Assembly: GCF_047302405.1 (NCBI RefSeq)
Contig: NZ_CP154853.1
Span: 124,001 to 188,000 of the forward strand
DNA: 64,000 nt
DNA from: Alkalihalobacillus sp047302405
Lineage (GTDB): Bacteria; Bacillota; Bacilli; Bacillales; Bacillaceae_D
Direction of reading: 5' to 3'
The notes under the pieces are model-generated. The model was not told the DNA's origin. It did no database searches and saw only the letters and a list, made by a program, of their open reading frames with translations. The translations under genes were made by a program, and so were the position numbers. Every line of letters starts with the position of its first letter. Position 1 is the first letter of the stretch. Shown in pieces: positions 9,692 through 19,043 of this stretch.

Positions 9692-11047
9692 ATGGAGCAG
9701 GTTTCAAAAGCTTGGATAAAAGCACTTGAAAAGTGTGTTGGTTATGAACGGGTCAAAACGAATCCTAAATTTGTGGAGCGAATGTCTCAAGATTTTTATT
9801 GGTATTCCCCGGTATTAAAAAAGCAATTAGCTGGCCATGTCGCCGATTGTGTCGTTACACCGAAAACAGAAGAGGAATTAGCAAAAGTCTTATCCTTTGC
9901 CGCAATAAATAAAATTGCGGTTATTCCTCGTGGGGGAGGGACAGGGAATTATGGGCAAATTATTCCTTTAGAAAAAGGGATTTTAATCGATACAAGTGAA
10001 TTAAATGAAATGAAGGAAATCAACAATGGAATCGGACGTTTCGGGGCGGGAATTAAATTAGGGAATTTAGAAAACGAGCTTGCTTCTTATGGTTATTCCT
10101 TACGCTTTTTTCCGAGTACATATATAAAGTCTACTTTGGGTGGCTTTATTGCGGGAGGAACAGGGGGCATTGGCTCAATCGAATATGGAACGCTGTGGGA
10201 TGAAGGTAACGTTATTGAATTATCAATTTTAACGATGGAAGAAAAGCCGCGCCGATTAACAATTAAAGGAGAAGAGCTAAAAAAATATATTCATAACTAT
10301 GGGGTATCTGGCATCATTGTAGAAGCCGTAATAGCCTTAGCCCCACTCAGAAAATGGTCCAATCAACTGATTTGTTTTGAAAAATTAGAGGACGCTTTAA
10401 CGTTTTCAGAAGAGATTGCGACTGATGCAACAATTACAAAAAGGCTTGTCTCGGTCTCCGAGGCACCGCTAGCTACTTCGTTTAAAGCCTTTTCTTCGTA
10501 TATATCAGAATCAACGACAACGGTTCTTCTGTTGATTGAAGAAGGCCATGAAGCCGAAATTGCTCAAATCGCTCACGATTATAATGGAACTTATATAAAA
10601 AACTTTCATGCTGATATGGTGGAAAAGAAGACGAGAATTACTGATTTTAGTTGGAATCATGTGACCTTATGGTGGATGAAAAAAGAGCCGTCCGCTACCT
10701 ATTTACAGGGAAGATTTAACCGAGAAAGCTATTTGGAACAGGTAAAGGGTCTAAAAGAAAAATACCCTTCTGAAGTCTGGATTCATTTTGAATGGATAAA
10801 GGTCCAAGGTCAAGTGGTTCCAAGTTCTCAACCTATCATACAATTCAGATCGGAAGATAGATTAAATGAAATCATTAAAGAATTCCGTGAAGTCGGTATT
10901 AAGATTAGCAATCCTCATACTTATTTATTGGAAGAAGGAGGGAAAGATGATTGGATTTCTGATATTTGTTTAGCTAAACAAGAAAATGATCCGTACCATC
11001 TATTGAATCCAGGGAAACTAAAGGCGGGTCTAAAACAAGAGGTGTAG
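9692..11047 (+). CDS. FAD-binding oxidoreductase, second paralogue
   Basis: The 451-residue protein has the same architecture as the product at 4369-5715: the FAD loop PRGGGTGNYGQ, GGFIAGGTGGIGS, a DFSWNHVTLWW segment and an NPHTYLLEEGG end. Divergence from the first paralogue is substantial across the substrate lobe, so the two may catalyse successive oxidations or form a heteromer. The gene starts 23 bp after the ATPase gene and ends four bases before the next ATG, so it is in the same operon. Its electron acceptor is unknown; the WrbA-like flavoprotein downstream is one candidate partner. Confidence 0.8.
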   Translation: MEQVSKAWIKALEKCVGYERVKTNPKFVERMSQDFYWYSPVLKKQLAGHVADCVVTPKTEEELAKVLSFAAINKIAVIPRGGGTGNYGQIIPLEKGILIDTSELNEMKEINNGIGRFGAGIKLGNLENELASYGYSLRFFPSTYIKSTLGGFIAGGTGGIGSIEYGTLWDEGNVIELSILTMEEKPRRLTIKGEELKKYIHNYGVSGIIVEAVIALAPLRKWSNQLICFEKLEDALTFSEEIATDATITKRLVSVSEAPLATSFKAFSSYISESTTTVLLLIEEGHEAEIAQIAHDYNGTYIKNFHADMVEKKTRITDFSWNHVTLWWMKKEPSATYLQGRFNRESYLEQVKGLKEKYPSEVWIHFEWIKVQGQVVPSSQPIIQFRSEDRLNEIIKEFREVGIKISNPHTYLLEEGGKDDWISDICLAKQENDPYHLLNPGKLKAGLKQEV

Positions 11048-11051
11048 AGAT

Positions 11052-12302
11052 ATGTATGATTTAATCGTAAAAAATGCAAGCACGTTGCAAGGTGATAAAG
11101 GAGTCCATCTATTTGTGCAAAATGGGAAAATCGAACAGATGGATTCAAAAAAAACGGTCGGAGAAGAAGATTCTAAGAGAGTCATTGATGCCAAAGGTAG
11201 GCTTGTGTTGCCACCTTTTATTGAATCACATATTCATTTGGATACAGCCTTAACTTATGGCAAACCAGCTGTGAATCCAACTGGCGAATTAATCGATGGC
11301 ATCAAACTATGGGGACAGTATCAGGAACAGTATTTAACAACAAAGGAAGTCTATGAACGAGCGAAACAGGTGATTAACCTCATGATTAGTCATGGGGTTT
11401 TATATATGAGAACGATGGTTGATGTGACAGCTAAAAGTTTAATAGCCTTAGAGGCCCTTAAGCAACTACAAGAAGAAGTTGCTCCTTATTTTCATTTACA
11501 AATAATCGCTTTTCCACAATTGGGTTTAACTTCAGGTTCTTTAGGTTATAAGCGTATGAAGGAAGCGATTCTATTAGGAGTAGATGGGATAAGTGCCGTA
11601 CCACATTTAGAAGCAACACGGGAAAAAGGGATTGAATCCTTACATCATTGTTTCCAAATGGCTAAAGAAATAGATGGATTTGTGCACATCTTTTGCGATG
11701 AAACCGATGATTCTGAGTCCCGTTATTTAGAGGTCGTAGCAGATTTGGCAATCGAATATGAATGGTATGAGAAGGTCACAGTTAGTCATATTAATGCAAT
11801 GGCTTATTATAATGAACCATACGTGCAAAAGTTATTACATTTACTTGGTCAATCAAGGATAAACGTTGTCACTTGTCCATTAATCAATAGTGTGATGATG
11901 TCAAGAAATACTGGGTGGCCTAAAGGGAGAGGCATCACACGAGTGAAGGAGTTGCTTGTAGCTAGTGTGAATGTAGCAGTAGCCCACGATGATTTAATGA
12001 GCCCCTTTTATCCATTAGGTACCGGTTCGCCGTTACTTGCAGGACATATGCTCCTACATTTAGCTCAAATGACTGGAAGCGACGATTTTAATCAGGTCAT
12101 TGAAATGATGACAACGAATGCTGCCCATGTGTTAAGGTTGGATGCTTACGGATTAAAAATAGGTGCTGAGGCGAGTTTTTTAATATGTCCGGCAAAAAAT
12201 GCTCATGAATTATTAAGAAAACATCCTAAACCTAGTTATGTGATACTAAAAGGTCAGGTCCTAGCACAAACAGAACCGGAACAGACGACGTGGTTTTTAT
12301 AA
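11052..12302 (+). CDS. amidohydrolase, cytosine deaminase-like, first paralogue
   Basis: This 416-residue metal-dependent hydrolase of the amidohydrolase superfamily has HxH in ESHIHLDTALTYG near residue 61, a His in GFVHIFCDETDD near residue 215, a His in VSHINAM, and the catalytic Asp in AHDDLMSPFYPLGTG. This pattern is that of the CodA/AtzF-like cytosine deaminase group, which deaminates exocyclic amino groups on pyrimidines or triazines. It lies directly behind the second FAD oxidase and just before a second enzyme of the same family. A heterocyclic amine substrate is likely but unproven. Confidence 0.83.
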   Translation: MYDLIVKNASTLQGDKGVHLFVQNGKIEQMDSKKTVGEEDSKRVIDAKGRLVLPPFIESHIHLDTALTYGKPAVNPTGELIDGIKLWGQYQEQYLTTKEVYERAKQVINLMISHGVLYMRTMVDVTAKSLIALEALKQLQEEVAPYFHLQIIAFPQLGLTSGSLGYKRMKEAILLGVDGISAVPHLEATREKGIESLHHCFQMAKEIDGFVHIFCDETDDSESRYLEVVADLAIEYEWYEKVTVSHINAMAYYNEPYVQKLLHLLGQSRINVVTCPLINSVMMSRNTGWPKGRGITRVKELLVASVNVAVAHDDLMSPFYPLGTGSPLLAGHMLLHLAQMTGSDDFNQVIEMMTTNAAHVLRLDAYGLKIGAEASFLICPAKNAHELLRKHPKPSYVILKGQVLAQTEPEQTTWFL

Positions 12303-12338
12303 GATGATCCAATCATGAGTAAAGGAAGGTGTGTATCC

Positions 12339-13649
12339 ATGAATGTCCATTTAAAAAATGCTTTGATTCCTATACTGAAACCAAATACTTTTTATGAGCT
12401 TGTTGTGGAAGACGGTCGTATTAAGCAGCTTGTCCCATCTGAAGAAAAAATAGAAGGAGGCACGCCGTTCGATTTCCAGGATTTAATGCAAATTGATCGA
12501 ACAAATGCTAATTATGATCTGAACGGAAGAGTCGTCTTGCCAACATTTGCTGATATTCATATGCACTTAGATAAATCTCATTCACTTCCTTATGTCGGAA
12601 ATCAAAGTGGTACATTGCTTGAAGCGGTGCAAAATTATAAGCAGGCAGCTCCAACATTTAGTGACGCACAAATCAAGGCTCGTATACGGAAGACGGCTTT
12701 ATCAGCATTAAAGTATGGAACGACAACGATTCGCACGCATATTGATTTTCATACAAGAAGTGATCAAGCCACGACTTTTCGAGGTGTCAAGATGGCACTA
12801 GAGGTGAAAGAAGAGTTAAAAGATTGGATTCATATTCAAGTTTTTCCGATGCTCCCTTATCATCCTTATAATGAGCTTGATCGTCAGTGTATAAAAAAAG
12901 TTTTAATGATGGATATTGATGGCATTGGAGGGGCACCGCATCTTAGTGAAAAACCGCTTGAATGTGTGGAAGAGTTATTTCAGTTTGCTTTAGAAAGTGA
13001 TCTGCCGCTTGATTTGCATACGGATGAGAGCGACTCGCCAAATGTGGATACCGTCCTGAAAATCGCTGAATTGACGATAAAACATCAGCTACAAGGAAGA
13101 GTGGTGGTCGATCATTTATGCTCTTTAGCCGCTATGGATGAAGAGAAAGCTAACCATGTTTTGGAGCGAATGAAAACAGCTCGTTTAATGGCAGTAACGT
13201 TACCAGCCGCTAATATGTACTTACAAGGGAGAGAGGATAAGGGCCTAATTAGACGAGGGATTACAAGAATCAATGAAATTAGAGCAGCTGGAATTCCATT
13301 GGCCACAGCTTCGGATAATGTATGTGATCCTTTTCATCCTTTTGGTCGAGCCGATATGCTACAAATTGCTCAATTAACTGGATATGCGGCTCATTTGGGA
13401 GGAAGAAACGATTTAATTGAACTATTAAAAATGGTGACACTCACTCCTAAAAGTATAATTGGTGAAAAAGAGAGTGGCATTGATATAGGTGATGGGGCAA
13501 GTTTTGTTCTTTTTGATAGTCATTCTGTGGAACAATTATTTGCTGAATTGACGGAAACAAGAGCCGTTTATCATAACGGAGGATGGGCTTCTGTTCATTA
13601 TAGTCAATTAGAACAGGCACCCATGGTCAAAAAATATCAATCTAGTTGA
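12339..13649 (+). CDS. amidohydrolase, cytosine deaminase-like, second paralogue
   Basis: ATG 12339 is chosen because AAAGGAAGG lies about eight bases upstream; an in-frame ATG at 12315 precedes the ribosome site. The length is 436 residues. Ligand motifs are DIHMHLDKSH, LHTDESDS, VVDHLCSL and ASDNVCDPFHPFGRADML. The last is nearly the cytosine-deaminase signature DNVxDPFxPxGxxDxL, so this one is the closer match to CodA. Having two deaminase-like enzymes suggests two hydrolytic steps on one compound, or handling of two related compounds. Confidence 0.85.
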   Translation: MNVHLKNALIPILKPNTFYELVVEDGRIKQLVPSEEKIEGGTPFDFQDLMQIDRTNANYDLNGRVVLPTFADIHMHLDKSHSLPYVGNQSGTLLEAVQNYKQAAPTFSDAQIKARIRKTALSALKYGTTTIRTHIDFHTRSDQATTFRGVKMALEVKEELKDWIHIQVFPMLPYHPYNELDRQCIKKVLMMDIDGIGGAPHLSEKPLECVEELFQFALESDLPLDLHTDESDSPNVDTVLKIAELTIKHQLQGRVVVDHLCSLAAMDEEKANHVLERMKTARLMAVTLPAANMYLQGREDKGLIRRGITRINEIRAAGIPLATASDNVCDPFHPFGRADMLQIAQLTGYAAHLGGRNDLIELLKMVTLTPKSIIGEKESGIDIGDGASFVLFDSHSVEQLFAELTETRAVYHNGGWASVHYSQLEQAPMVKKYQSS

Positions 13650-13704
13650 GATTGGAAGTAAAACACAAAGTTATTGAAGTAAAAATGAGGAAAGGGAGGT
13701 TTTT

Positions 13705-14394
13705 ATGGCTGAAATTGTGGTCGTCTATTACAGTGCCTTTGGACATATTGCCAAAATGAGTGAAGCGGTAGTGATGGGAGCGAATCGTGTCACTGGGGTG
13801 CAGGCTCGAGTAGTGCGTATTCCTGATTTTGTTGATGAATCACTTCGACCTGTTAACCAACAAAAACAGATGAACGAGGAAAAAGTCTCACATTTTAAAT
13901 TGGCCAAACGGTTAGAGGACTATAAAGAAAATGAAGAATTGCAAAGTCATATCCCAGTTGTGACAATGGAAGATCTAAAGAATGCAGACGGAATCATTTG
14001 GGGGTTTCCTACATATTTAGGATCAATGCCTGGGCGAGTTAAAACTTTTCTTGATGAAGCGGGTCAGTTTTGTACAACAGGTGATTTAGAAGGAAAGCCG
14101 ACAGCCTTATTTACAAGTGCAGGTTCTATTCATGGTGGTCATGAAGCGACGTTATTAAGCTCGATAGTCCCTCTTTTACATCTTGGAATGATATTTATGG
14201 GTTTACCTTATACGGAAAATCCAGAGTATTTAACGGATGAGCCGATCGGTGGTTCTTCCTATGGAGCTTCGACATTGGCAGGTCCTGATGGAGGGAGAGA
14301 GCCTGTACAAAAGGAATTAACGATGGCGGCACGTTTAGGGGAGCGAGTAGCAAGAGTGGCAAAGGCGTTTGAAGACTCGAAACCATTTGAGTGA
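13705..14394 (+). CDS. WrbA-like flavodoxin-fold NAD(P)H:quinone oxidoreductase
   Basis: The 229-residue protein has a flavodoxin fold: an FMN phosphate loop in VVYYSAFGHIAKMSE at the N-terminus, GIIWGFPTYLGSMPGRVKTFLDE near residue 95, and TSAGSIHGGHEATLLS near residue 140. The family reduces quinones with two electrons using FMN. It is longer than classical WrbA because of a RPVNQQKQ insert and a C-terminal extension. It is last in the cluster, preceded by GGGAGGT. It may recycle an electron carrier for the two FAD enzymes (inference). Confidence 0.82.
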   Translation: MAEIVVVYYSAFGHIAKMSEAVVMGANRVTGVQARVVRIPDFVDESLRPVNQQKQMNEEKVSHFKLAKRLEDYKENEELQSHIPVVTMEDLKNADGIIWGFPTYLGSMPGRVKTFLDEAGQFCTTGDLEGKPTALFTSAGSIHGGHEATLLSSIVPLLHLGMIFMGLPYTENPEYLTDEPIGGSSYGASTLAGPDGGREPVQKELTMAARLGERVARVAKAFEDSKPFE

Positions 14395-14514
14395 AATATC
14401 AAATTGAAGATGGAAGTATTCTTGAATAGTAAGTTATTTTGTTAAGAACTCGTTGCTTATCGTGTTAGGCTATGGTACATTAAAAGTAGTGTATACAGTG
14501 CTGGAGGTGTAGAA

Positions 14515-14745
14515 ATGGAATCAATCGCATTTGTTTTATTAATTATTGTTTCAATTGCTTTAATCGCTGTTGTTTTATTACAATCGGGTCGTAGTGCTGG
14601 ATTGTCAGGTTCGATTTCTGGTGGGGCCGAGCAACTATTAGGTAAACAAAAAGCACGTGGAATTGACGCAGTGCTAATGAAAGCCACAATAGTACTTGCC
14701 GTTCTATTTTTCGCCCTAACAATTACCGTTGCATATTTCTTATAA
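14515..14745 (+). CDS. secG: protein translocase subunit SecG
   Basis: This 76-residue, two-helix membrane protein has an N-terminal hydrophobic helix (VLLIIVSIALIAVVLLQSG), the conserved polar SGSISGGAEQLLGKQKARG loop and a second helix at the C-terminus. SecG assists SecYEG-mediated protein export. The ribosome site is GGAGGTG. Its position before an esterase, rnr, smpB and ssrA matches B. subtilis. Confidence 0.95.
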   Translation: MESIAFVLLIIVSIALIAVVLLQSGRSAGLSGSISGGAEQLLGKQKARGIDAVLMKATIVLAVLFFALTITVAYFL

Positions 14746-14758
14746 AATGGACGTATGA

Positions 14759-14788
14759 AAACAGTAGGTATACACCTGCTGTTTTTTT
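14759..14788 (+). terminator. terminator after secG
   Basis: AACAGTAGGT pairs with ACCTGCTGTT around a four-base loop and is followed by seven T. Confidence 0.85.
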
Positions 14789-14831
14789 CTTTTGATCCGC
14801 AAGACGTTGAGGGATGGGTGTGGAGAATGGC

Positions 14832-14882
14832 GAATAGGTAATGAAAAGCTGGAAACCCGCAAATTAGGGTGCGAATAAAAGT
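14832..14882 (+). repeat. single 51-bp intergenic repeat unit
   Basis: The unit begins GAATAGGTAATGAAAA and ends GGGTGCGAATAAAAGT. Two tandem units of the same family occur at 30979-31080, with the same 51-bp length. Confidence 0.7.
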
Positions 14883-14992
14883 TTTCCCTTAGTTGATTTT
14901 AATCGCCTAAATAAGGGTATAAGCGAATAAAGAGTGAAATGATGATTTTTAAAGTAAAATAACTCCATAAGGTATGCAAATGAGGTGAGCAT

Positions 14993-15742
14993 ATGATCGG
15001 GTGTCTTTGTTTACATGGTTTTACGGGAGAGCCGTGGGAGGTTGAGCCGGTAGCGAAATATCTTTTTGAAAAGAAAAGGTGGCTTGTGTATACGCCAACT
15101 TTACCTGGACATGGACCAAACGGCCGATTAGGGGATGTGACGTATGCTCATTGGATTTTAGCAGCTGAAATTGCGGTCAAGGAGCTCCTCGACCGTTGTG
15201 AAAAGGTATATGTGATTGGTTTTTCAATGGGGGGAATGCTTGCTTGTCACATTGCAGCCAAGTACCCTATCGATAAAGTTGTGTTGTTAAGTGCGGCCGC
15301 TTATTATTGGAATCCGAGTCAATTGTTACTCGAGTTAAAGGATGTCATTCGACTGCAATTACGAGGAGAGCTGCAAAAAGATGAGCATTATCAATTATAT
15401 CGAGCCAAAATTGTGGAAACTCCGATTGTGGCGGTGATGCAATTTATGAATGCGGTTAAGGCAATTAAACCTCAATTAAAAAAAGTGAAAGTGCCAACTT
15501 TAATTGTTCAAGGTGAAATGGATGGAATTGTTCCGAAGAAGAGTGCCGCTTATTTGTTTGAAACCATAGCTTCTGAGAACAAATCGCTTGTATTTTTAAA
15601 ACATTCGAAGCATATGATTTGCCACGATTTTGATCAAATTGAGTTGATTCAAACGGTTGAGCATTTTTTAGACAAGGAATTTCCAGACCGACCAAAGTCA
15701 GCTTTTCCGAAGGGAGCATACCCTAACGAATCAAGTCAATGA
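14993..15742 (+). CDS. alpha/beta hydrolase, carboxylesterase-like
   Basis: This 249-residue serine hydrolase has the oxyanion motif LHGFTGEPWE at the N-terminus, nucleophile elbow GFSMGG near residue 80, an Asp in QGEMDGIVP near residue 183, and the catalytic His in SKHMICHD near residue 207. It resembles the monoacylglycerol-lipase/Est30 group and is related to the next gene product, perhaps through an old duplication. The ATG follows GAGGTGAG. The natural ester substrate is unknown. Confidence 0.85.
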   Translation: MIGCLCLHGFTGEPWEVEPVAKYLFEKKRWLVYTPTLPGHGPNGRLGDVTYAHWILAAEIAVKELLDRCEKVYVIGFSMGGMLACHIAAKYPIDKVVLLSAAAYYWNPSQLLLELKDVIRLQLRGELQKDEHYQLYRAKIVETPIVAVMQFMNAVKAIKPQLKKVKVPTLIVQGEMDGIVPKKSAAYLFETIASENKSLVFLKHSKHMICHDFDQIELIQTVEHFLDKEFPDRPKSAFPKGAYPNESSQ

Positions 15743-15788
15743 TAAAATAGAAACAGAAAATAGACTAGGAACGAAAGGAAGATCAAGA

Positions 15789-16535
15789 ATGAGATTAGTG
15801 AAACCGAAGCCGTTTACATTTGAAGCAGGTGATAGAGCTGTTTTATTATTACACGGTTTCACCGGAACGACGGCTGATGTCCGGATGCTCGGACGTTATT
15901 TACATAGTCAAGGCTATACATGTCATGCCCCACTTTATGAAGGACATGGAGTACCACCTGAAGAGTTAATGAAGTCAGGACCTGAGGATTGGTGGAAATC
16001 GGTTCAAGAAGGTTATGATTTTCTAAAAAATGAAGGCTATGAAGAAATGGCGGTTTGTGGCTTGTCATTAGGAGGGGTATTCTCTTTAAAAATAGGTTAC
16101 ACTTTACCTGTAAAGGGAATAATTCCAATGTGTGCACCTGTCAAACCGAGAACAGAGGAATCTATTTATAAAGGACTTCTTACTTACGCTACCGAATATA
16201 AGAAACGAGAAAAGAAGACGAATGAAGAAATTGAAGAAGAAATGACTCAATTTAAAAACCTTCCAACTGATACACTAAAGGAATTAAGGGATTTAATGAC
16301 GGATGTATCTGAGCATCTTGATCATATTTATACACCAACATTTGTTGTGCAAGCACGAAAAGATGAAATGATTGATCCAATGAGTGCGGATGTCATTCAT
16401 GATCAAATTGAGTCAGATGAAAAAAAATTAAAATGGTATGAGAAATCTGGACACTCGATTACAATTGGTCCAGAAAAAGAGCAGCTTCATGAGGATGTTT
16501 TTCAATTTTTAGAACAACTAGATTGGACAGTTTAA
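15789..16535 (+). CDS. carboxylesterase, Est30/YvaK type
   Basis: The 248 residues contain LLLHGFTGTTADVR (oxyanion hole), nucleophile CGLSLGG near residue 94, acid QARKDEMIDP near residue 193 and His in KSGHSITIG near residue 222. This catalytic layout and length fit the thermostable Est30/YvaK carboxylesterases that precede rnr in many bacilli. The enzyme is cytosolic and acts on short acyl esters. An AAAGG site precedes the ATG, and rnr begins 61 bp downstream. Confidence 0.9.
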   Translation: MRLVKPKPFTFEAGDRAVLLLHGFTGTTADVRMLGRYLHSQGYTCHAPLYEGHGVPPEELMKSGPEDWWKSVQEGYDFLKNEGYEEMAVCGLSLGGVFSLKIGYTLPVKGIIPMCAPVKPRTEESIYKGLLTYATEYKKREKKTNEEIEEEMTQFKNLPTDTLKELRDLMTDVSEHLDHIYTPTFVVQARKDEMIDPMSADVIHDQIESDEKKLKWYEKSGHSITIGPEKEQLHEDVFQFLEQLDWTV

Positions 16536-16595
16536 TCGATTCCGAGAACAGATTGAGACTTAGAAGCTGCATGATACGAAAGGAGAAGATTAATA

Positions 16596-18983
16596 ATGAA
16601 TGAAGAAAAGATACAGCAACTTTTACGTTACTTTCGTGAAGACGCGGACAAGCCTCTTTCCGTGACGGAGCTAGAAGAAGCTTTTCAAATTGAAGGTAGT
16701 GAAGAGTTTAAAGAATTTGTTAAAGGATTAAATGAATTAGAGGCAAAGGGGCATATTGTTCGGACTAGAAGTGACCGATATGGTGTCCCTGAAAAAATGA
16801 ACCTTGTTCGAGGTAGAGTTCAAGGTCATGCCAAAGGTTTTGCCTTTATTATCCCAGAAGTTGAGGGAGAAAAGGATGTCTATGTATCCCAGTCTGACCT
16901 TAAGAGTGCGATGAATGGAGACACCGTTCTTGTCCGGTTACATCAGGAGTCATCTGGAGCGAGACCAGAAGGAAAAGTGATTCGGATTTTGGAGCGTGGA
17001 GTTCAAGAGGCCGTTGGTACTTATTCTGATCAGAAAGCCTATGGTTTTGTTGTGGCCGATGATAAACGGATTGCAAATGATATTTTTATCCCTAAAAATG
17101 CAATAAACGGGGCCGTTGATGGTCATAAAGTCATCGTAAAAATTGTGAAATATCCTGAAGGAAGAATGAGTGCTGAGGGGGAAGTTGTTCGCATATTAGG
17201 ACATAAAAACGACCCTGGCATGGACATTCTTTCTATCATCTATAAACATGGCATTCCTCTTGAATTTTCTGATGATGTCATGGAACAGGCCAACAATGTG
17301 CCAGAACAAATTGATGAACAAGATTTAGAAGGTCGCCGTGATTTACGCGATGAAGTAATTGTGACGATTGATGGGGCTGACGCGAAAGACTTGGATGATG
17401 CGGTCCATGTGAAAAAGCTTGAGAATGGCAACTATTTATTAGGGGTCCATATCGCTGATGTTTCCCATTATGTCACAGAAGGTTCACCAATTGATAAAGA
17501 AGCGGCTGATCGAGCAACAAGTGTTTATTTAGTTGATCGAGTGATTCCAATGATTCCGCATCGACTATCTAATGGGATTTGTAGTTTGAATCCGAAAGTT
17601 GATCGCCTAACGCTTTCATGTGAAATGGAGATTAATTCATCTGGTGAAGTTGTGAAGCATGAAATTTTCCAAAGTGTTATTAAAACAACGGAAAGAATGA
17701 CTTATTCCGATGTTAATAAAATTTTAGTCGATGATGATGCTGAGGTAAAAGAAAAATATGAACAGCTAGTTCCACTATTTAAAGAGATGGAAAAGCTTGC
17801 TCAAACGTTGCGGACAAAACGTTTTGACCGTGGTGCGATTGATTTTGATTTTAAAGAAGCAAAAGTTCTTGTAGATGAAGAAGGGAAAGCGAAAGAGGTT
17901 GTATTACGTGAACGTTCTGTAGCAGAAAAGCTCATTGAGGAGTTTATGCTTGCGGCGAATGAAACGGTTGCAGAGCATTTCCACTGGTTGAAGCTACCGT
18001 TTGTTTATCGGATTCATGAAGACCCAGATGCAGAGAAATTAAATAAATTTCTAGAGTTTATTACGAACTTTGGCTACGTGGTTCGCGGAAATGCCAATAC
18101 GGTTCATCCAAGAGCCTTACAAAAACTATTAGATGAAGTTCGCGGAGAACCAGAAGAAACGGTCATTAGCACCGTGATGCTACGCTCGATGAAGCAAGCA
18201 AAGTACGATACGACCAGCTTAGGTCACTTCGGTTTGTCAACGGATTTCTATACGCATTTTACATCACCAATCCGTCGTTATCCGGATTTGCTTGTGCACC
18301 GTTTAATACGAACCTACTCAATTAGAGGAAATGTTGATCAAGAAACGCAAAGTCATTGGGCAGAAAAATTGCCTGAATTAACACGCCATTCTTCTGAAAT
18401 GGAAAGAAGAGCGGTCGACGCAGAACGGGATACAGACAGTGTAAAAAAAGCTCAATTTATGGAAGATAAAATTGGTGAAATTTTTACAGGGATGATTTCA
18501 GGTGTGACCAATTTTGGATTGTTCGTTGAGCTTGAAAATACGATTGAAGGATTAGTCCATGTTAGTTATTTAACCGATGACTATTATCACTATGACGAAA
18601 AGCAATATGCGATGATTGGGGAGCGGAGTGGGCAAGTTTTCCGAATCGGTGATGAAATCGAAGTGCGTGTTGTGAACGTCAATGTGGAAGAAGCCTCGAT
18701 TGATTTTGAAGTCGTTGGAATGAAGCCGAGAAAACGTCGCGAACGTCCAAGTCGTCCAACTGTCATTGAAGGCGGAAAAAGGAAAAAACGTCAAGGTGGT
18801 GGACGTGCTCAAGCTCAAGGAGATTCAAAAGGTGGAAATGGCCAAGGTGAGAAAAGTAAAGGTGGACTTTCCCTAGGCGATAAACCAAATGGAAGCGGCG
18901 GTCGTAAAAAGAAAAAGAAAAAAGCATATTATGAAAATGCCCCAGCCGTTAAACGCAAAAAAGGCCGTAAAAAGAAAAAATAA
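16596..18983 (+). CDS. rnr: ribonuclease R
   Basis: This 795-residue 3'-to-5' exoribonuclease degrades structured RNA and works with SmpB and tmRNA in trans-translation quality control. In order it has a winged-helix N-terminal region (about 1-70), two cold-shock OB domains (70-220), an RNB catalytic domain with Asp ligands in DGADAKDLDDAVHV and GVHIADVSHYV (250-580), an S1 domain (635-715) and a long Lys/Arg/Gly-rich tail ending KRKKGRKKKK. The ribosome site is AAAGGAGAAG. smpB and ssrA lie downstream, but a minisatellite of about 570 bp intervenes. Confidence 0.97.
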   Translation: MNEEKIQQLLRYFREDADKPLSVTELEEAFQIEGSEEFKEFVKGLNELEAKGHIVRTRSDRYGVPEKMNLVRGRVQGHAKGFAFIIPEVEGEKDVYVSQSDLKSAMNGDTVLVRLHQESSGARPEGKVIRILERGVQEAVGTYSDQKAYGFVVADDKRIANDIFIPKNAINGAVDGHKVIVKIVKYPEGRMSAEGEVVRILGHKNDPGMDILSIIYKHGIPLEFSDDVMEQANNVPEQIDEQDLEGRRDLRDEVIVTIDGADAKDLDDAVHVKKLENGNYLLGVHIADVSHYVTEGSPIDKEAADRATSVYLVDRVIPMIPHRLSNGICSLNPKVDRLTLSCEMEINSSGEVVKHEIFQSVIKTTERMTYSDVNKILVDDDAEVKEKYEQLVPLFKEMEKLAQTLRTKRFDRGAIDFDFKEAKVLVDEEGKAKEVVLRERSVAEKLIEEFMLAANETVAEHFHWLKLPFVYRIHEDPDAEKLNKFLEFITNFGYVVRGNANTVHPRALQKLLDEVRGEPEETVISTVMLRSMKQAKYDTTSLGHFGLSTDFYTHFTSPIRRYPDLLVHRLIRTYSIRGNVDQETQSHWAEKLPELTRHSSEMERRAVDAERDTDSVKKAQFMEDKIGEIFTGMISGVTNFGLFVELENTIEGLVHVSYLTDDYYHYDEKQYAMIGERSGQVFRIGDEIEVRVVNVNVEEASIDFEVVGMKPRKRRERPSRPTVIEGGKRKKRQGGGRAQAQGDSKGGNGQGEKSKGGLSLGDKPNGSGGRKKKKKKAYYENAPAVKRKKGRKKKK

Positions 18984-19043
18984 AATTTATTGCCTCGCTG
19001 CTTGAAAACAGCGGGGCCGAATTGGTTTTAAAAAGCAGTCTTT

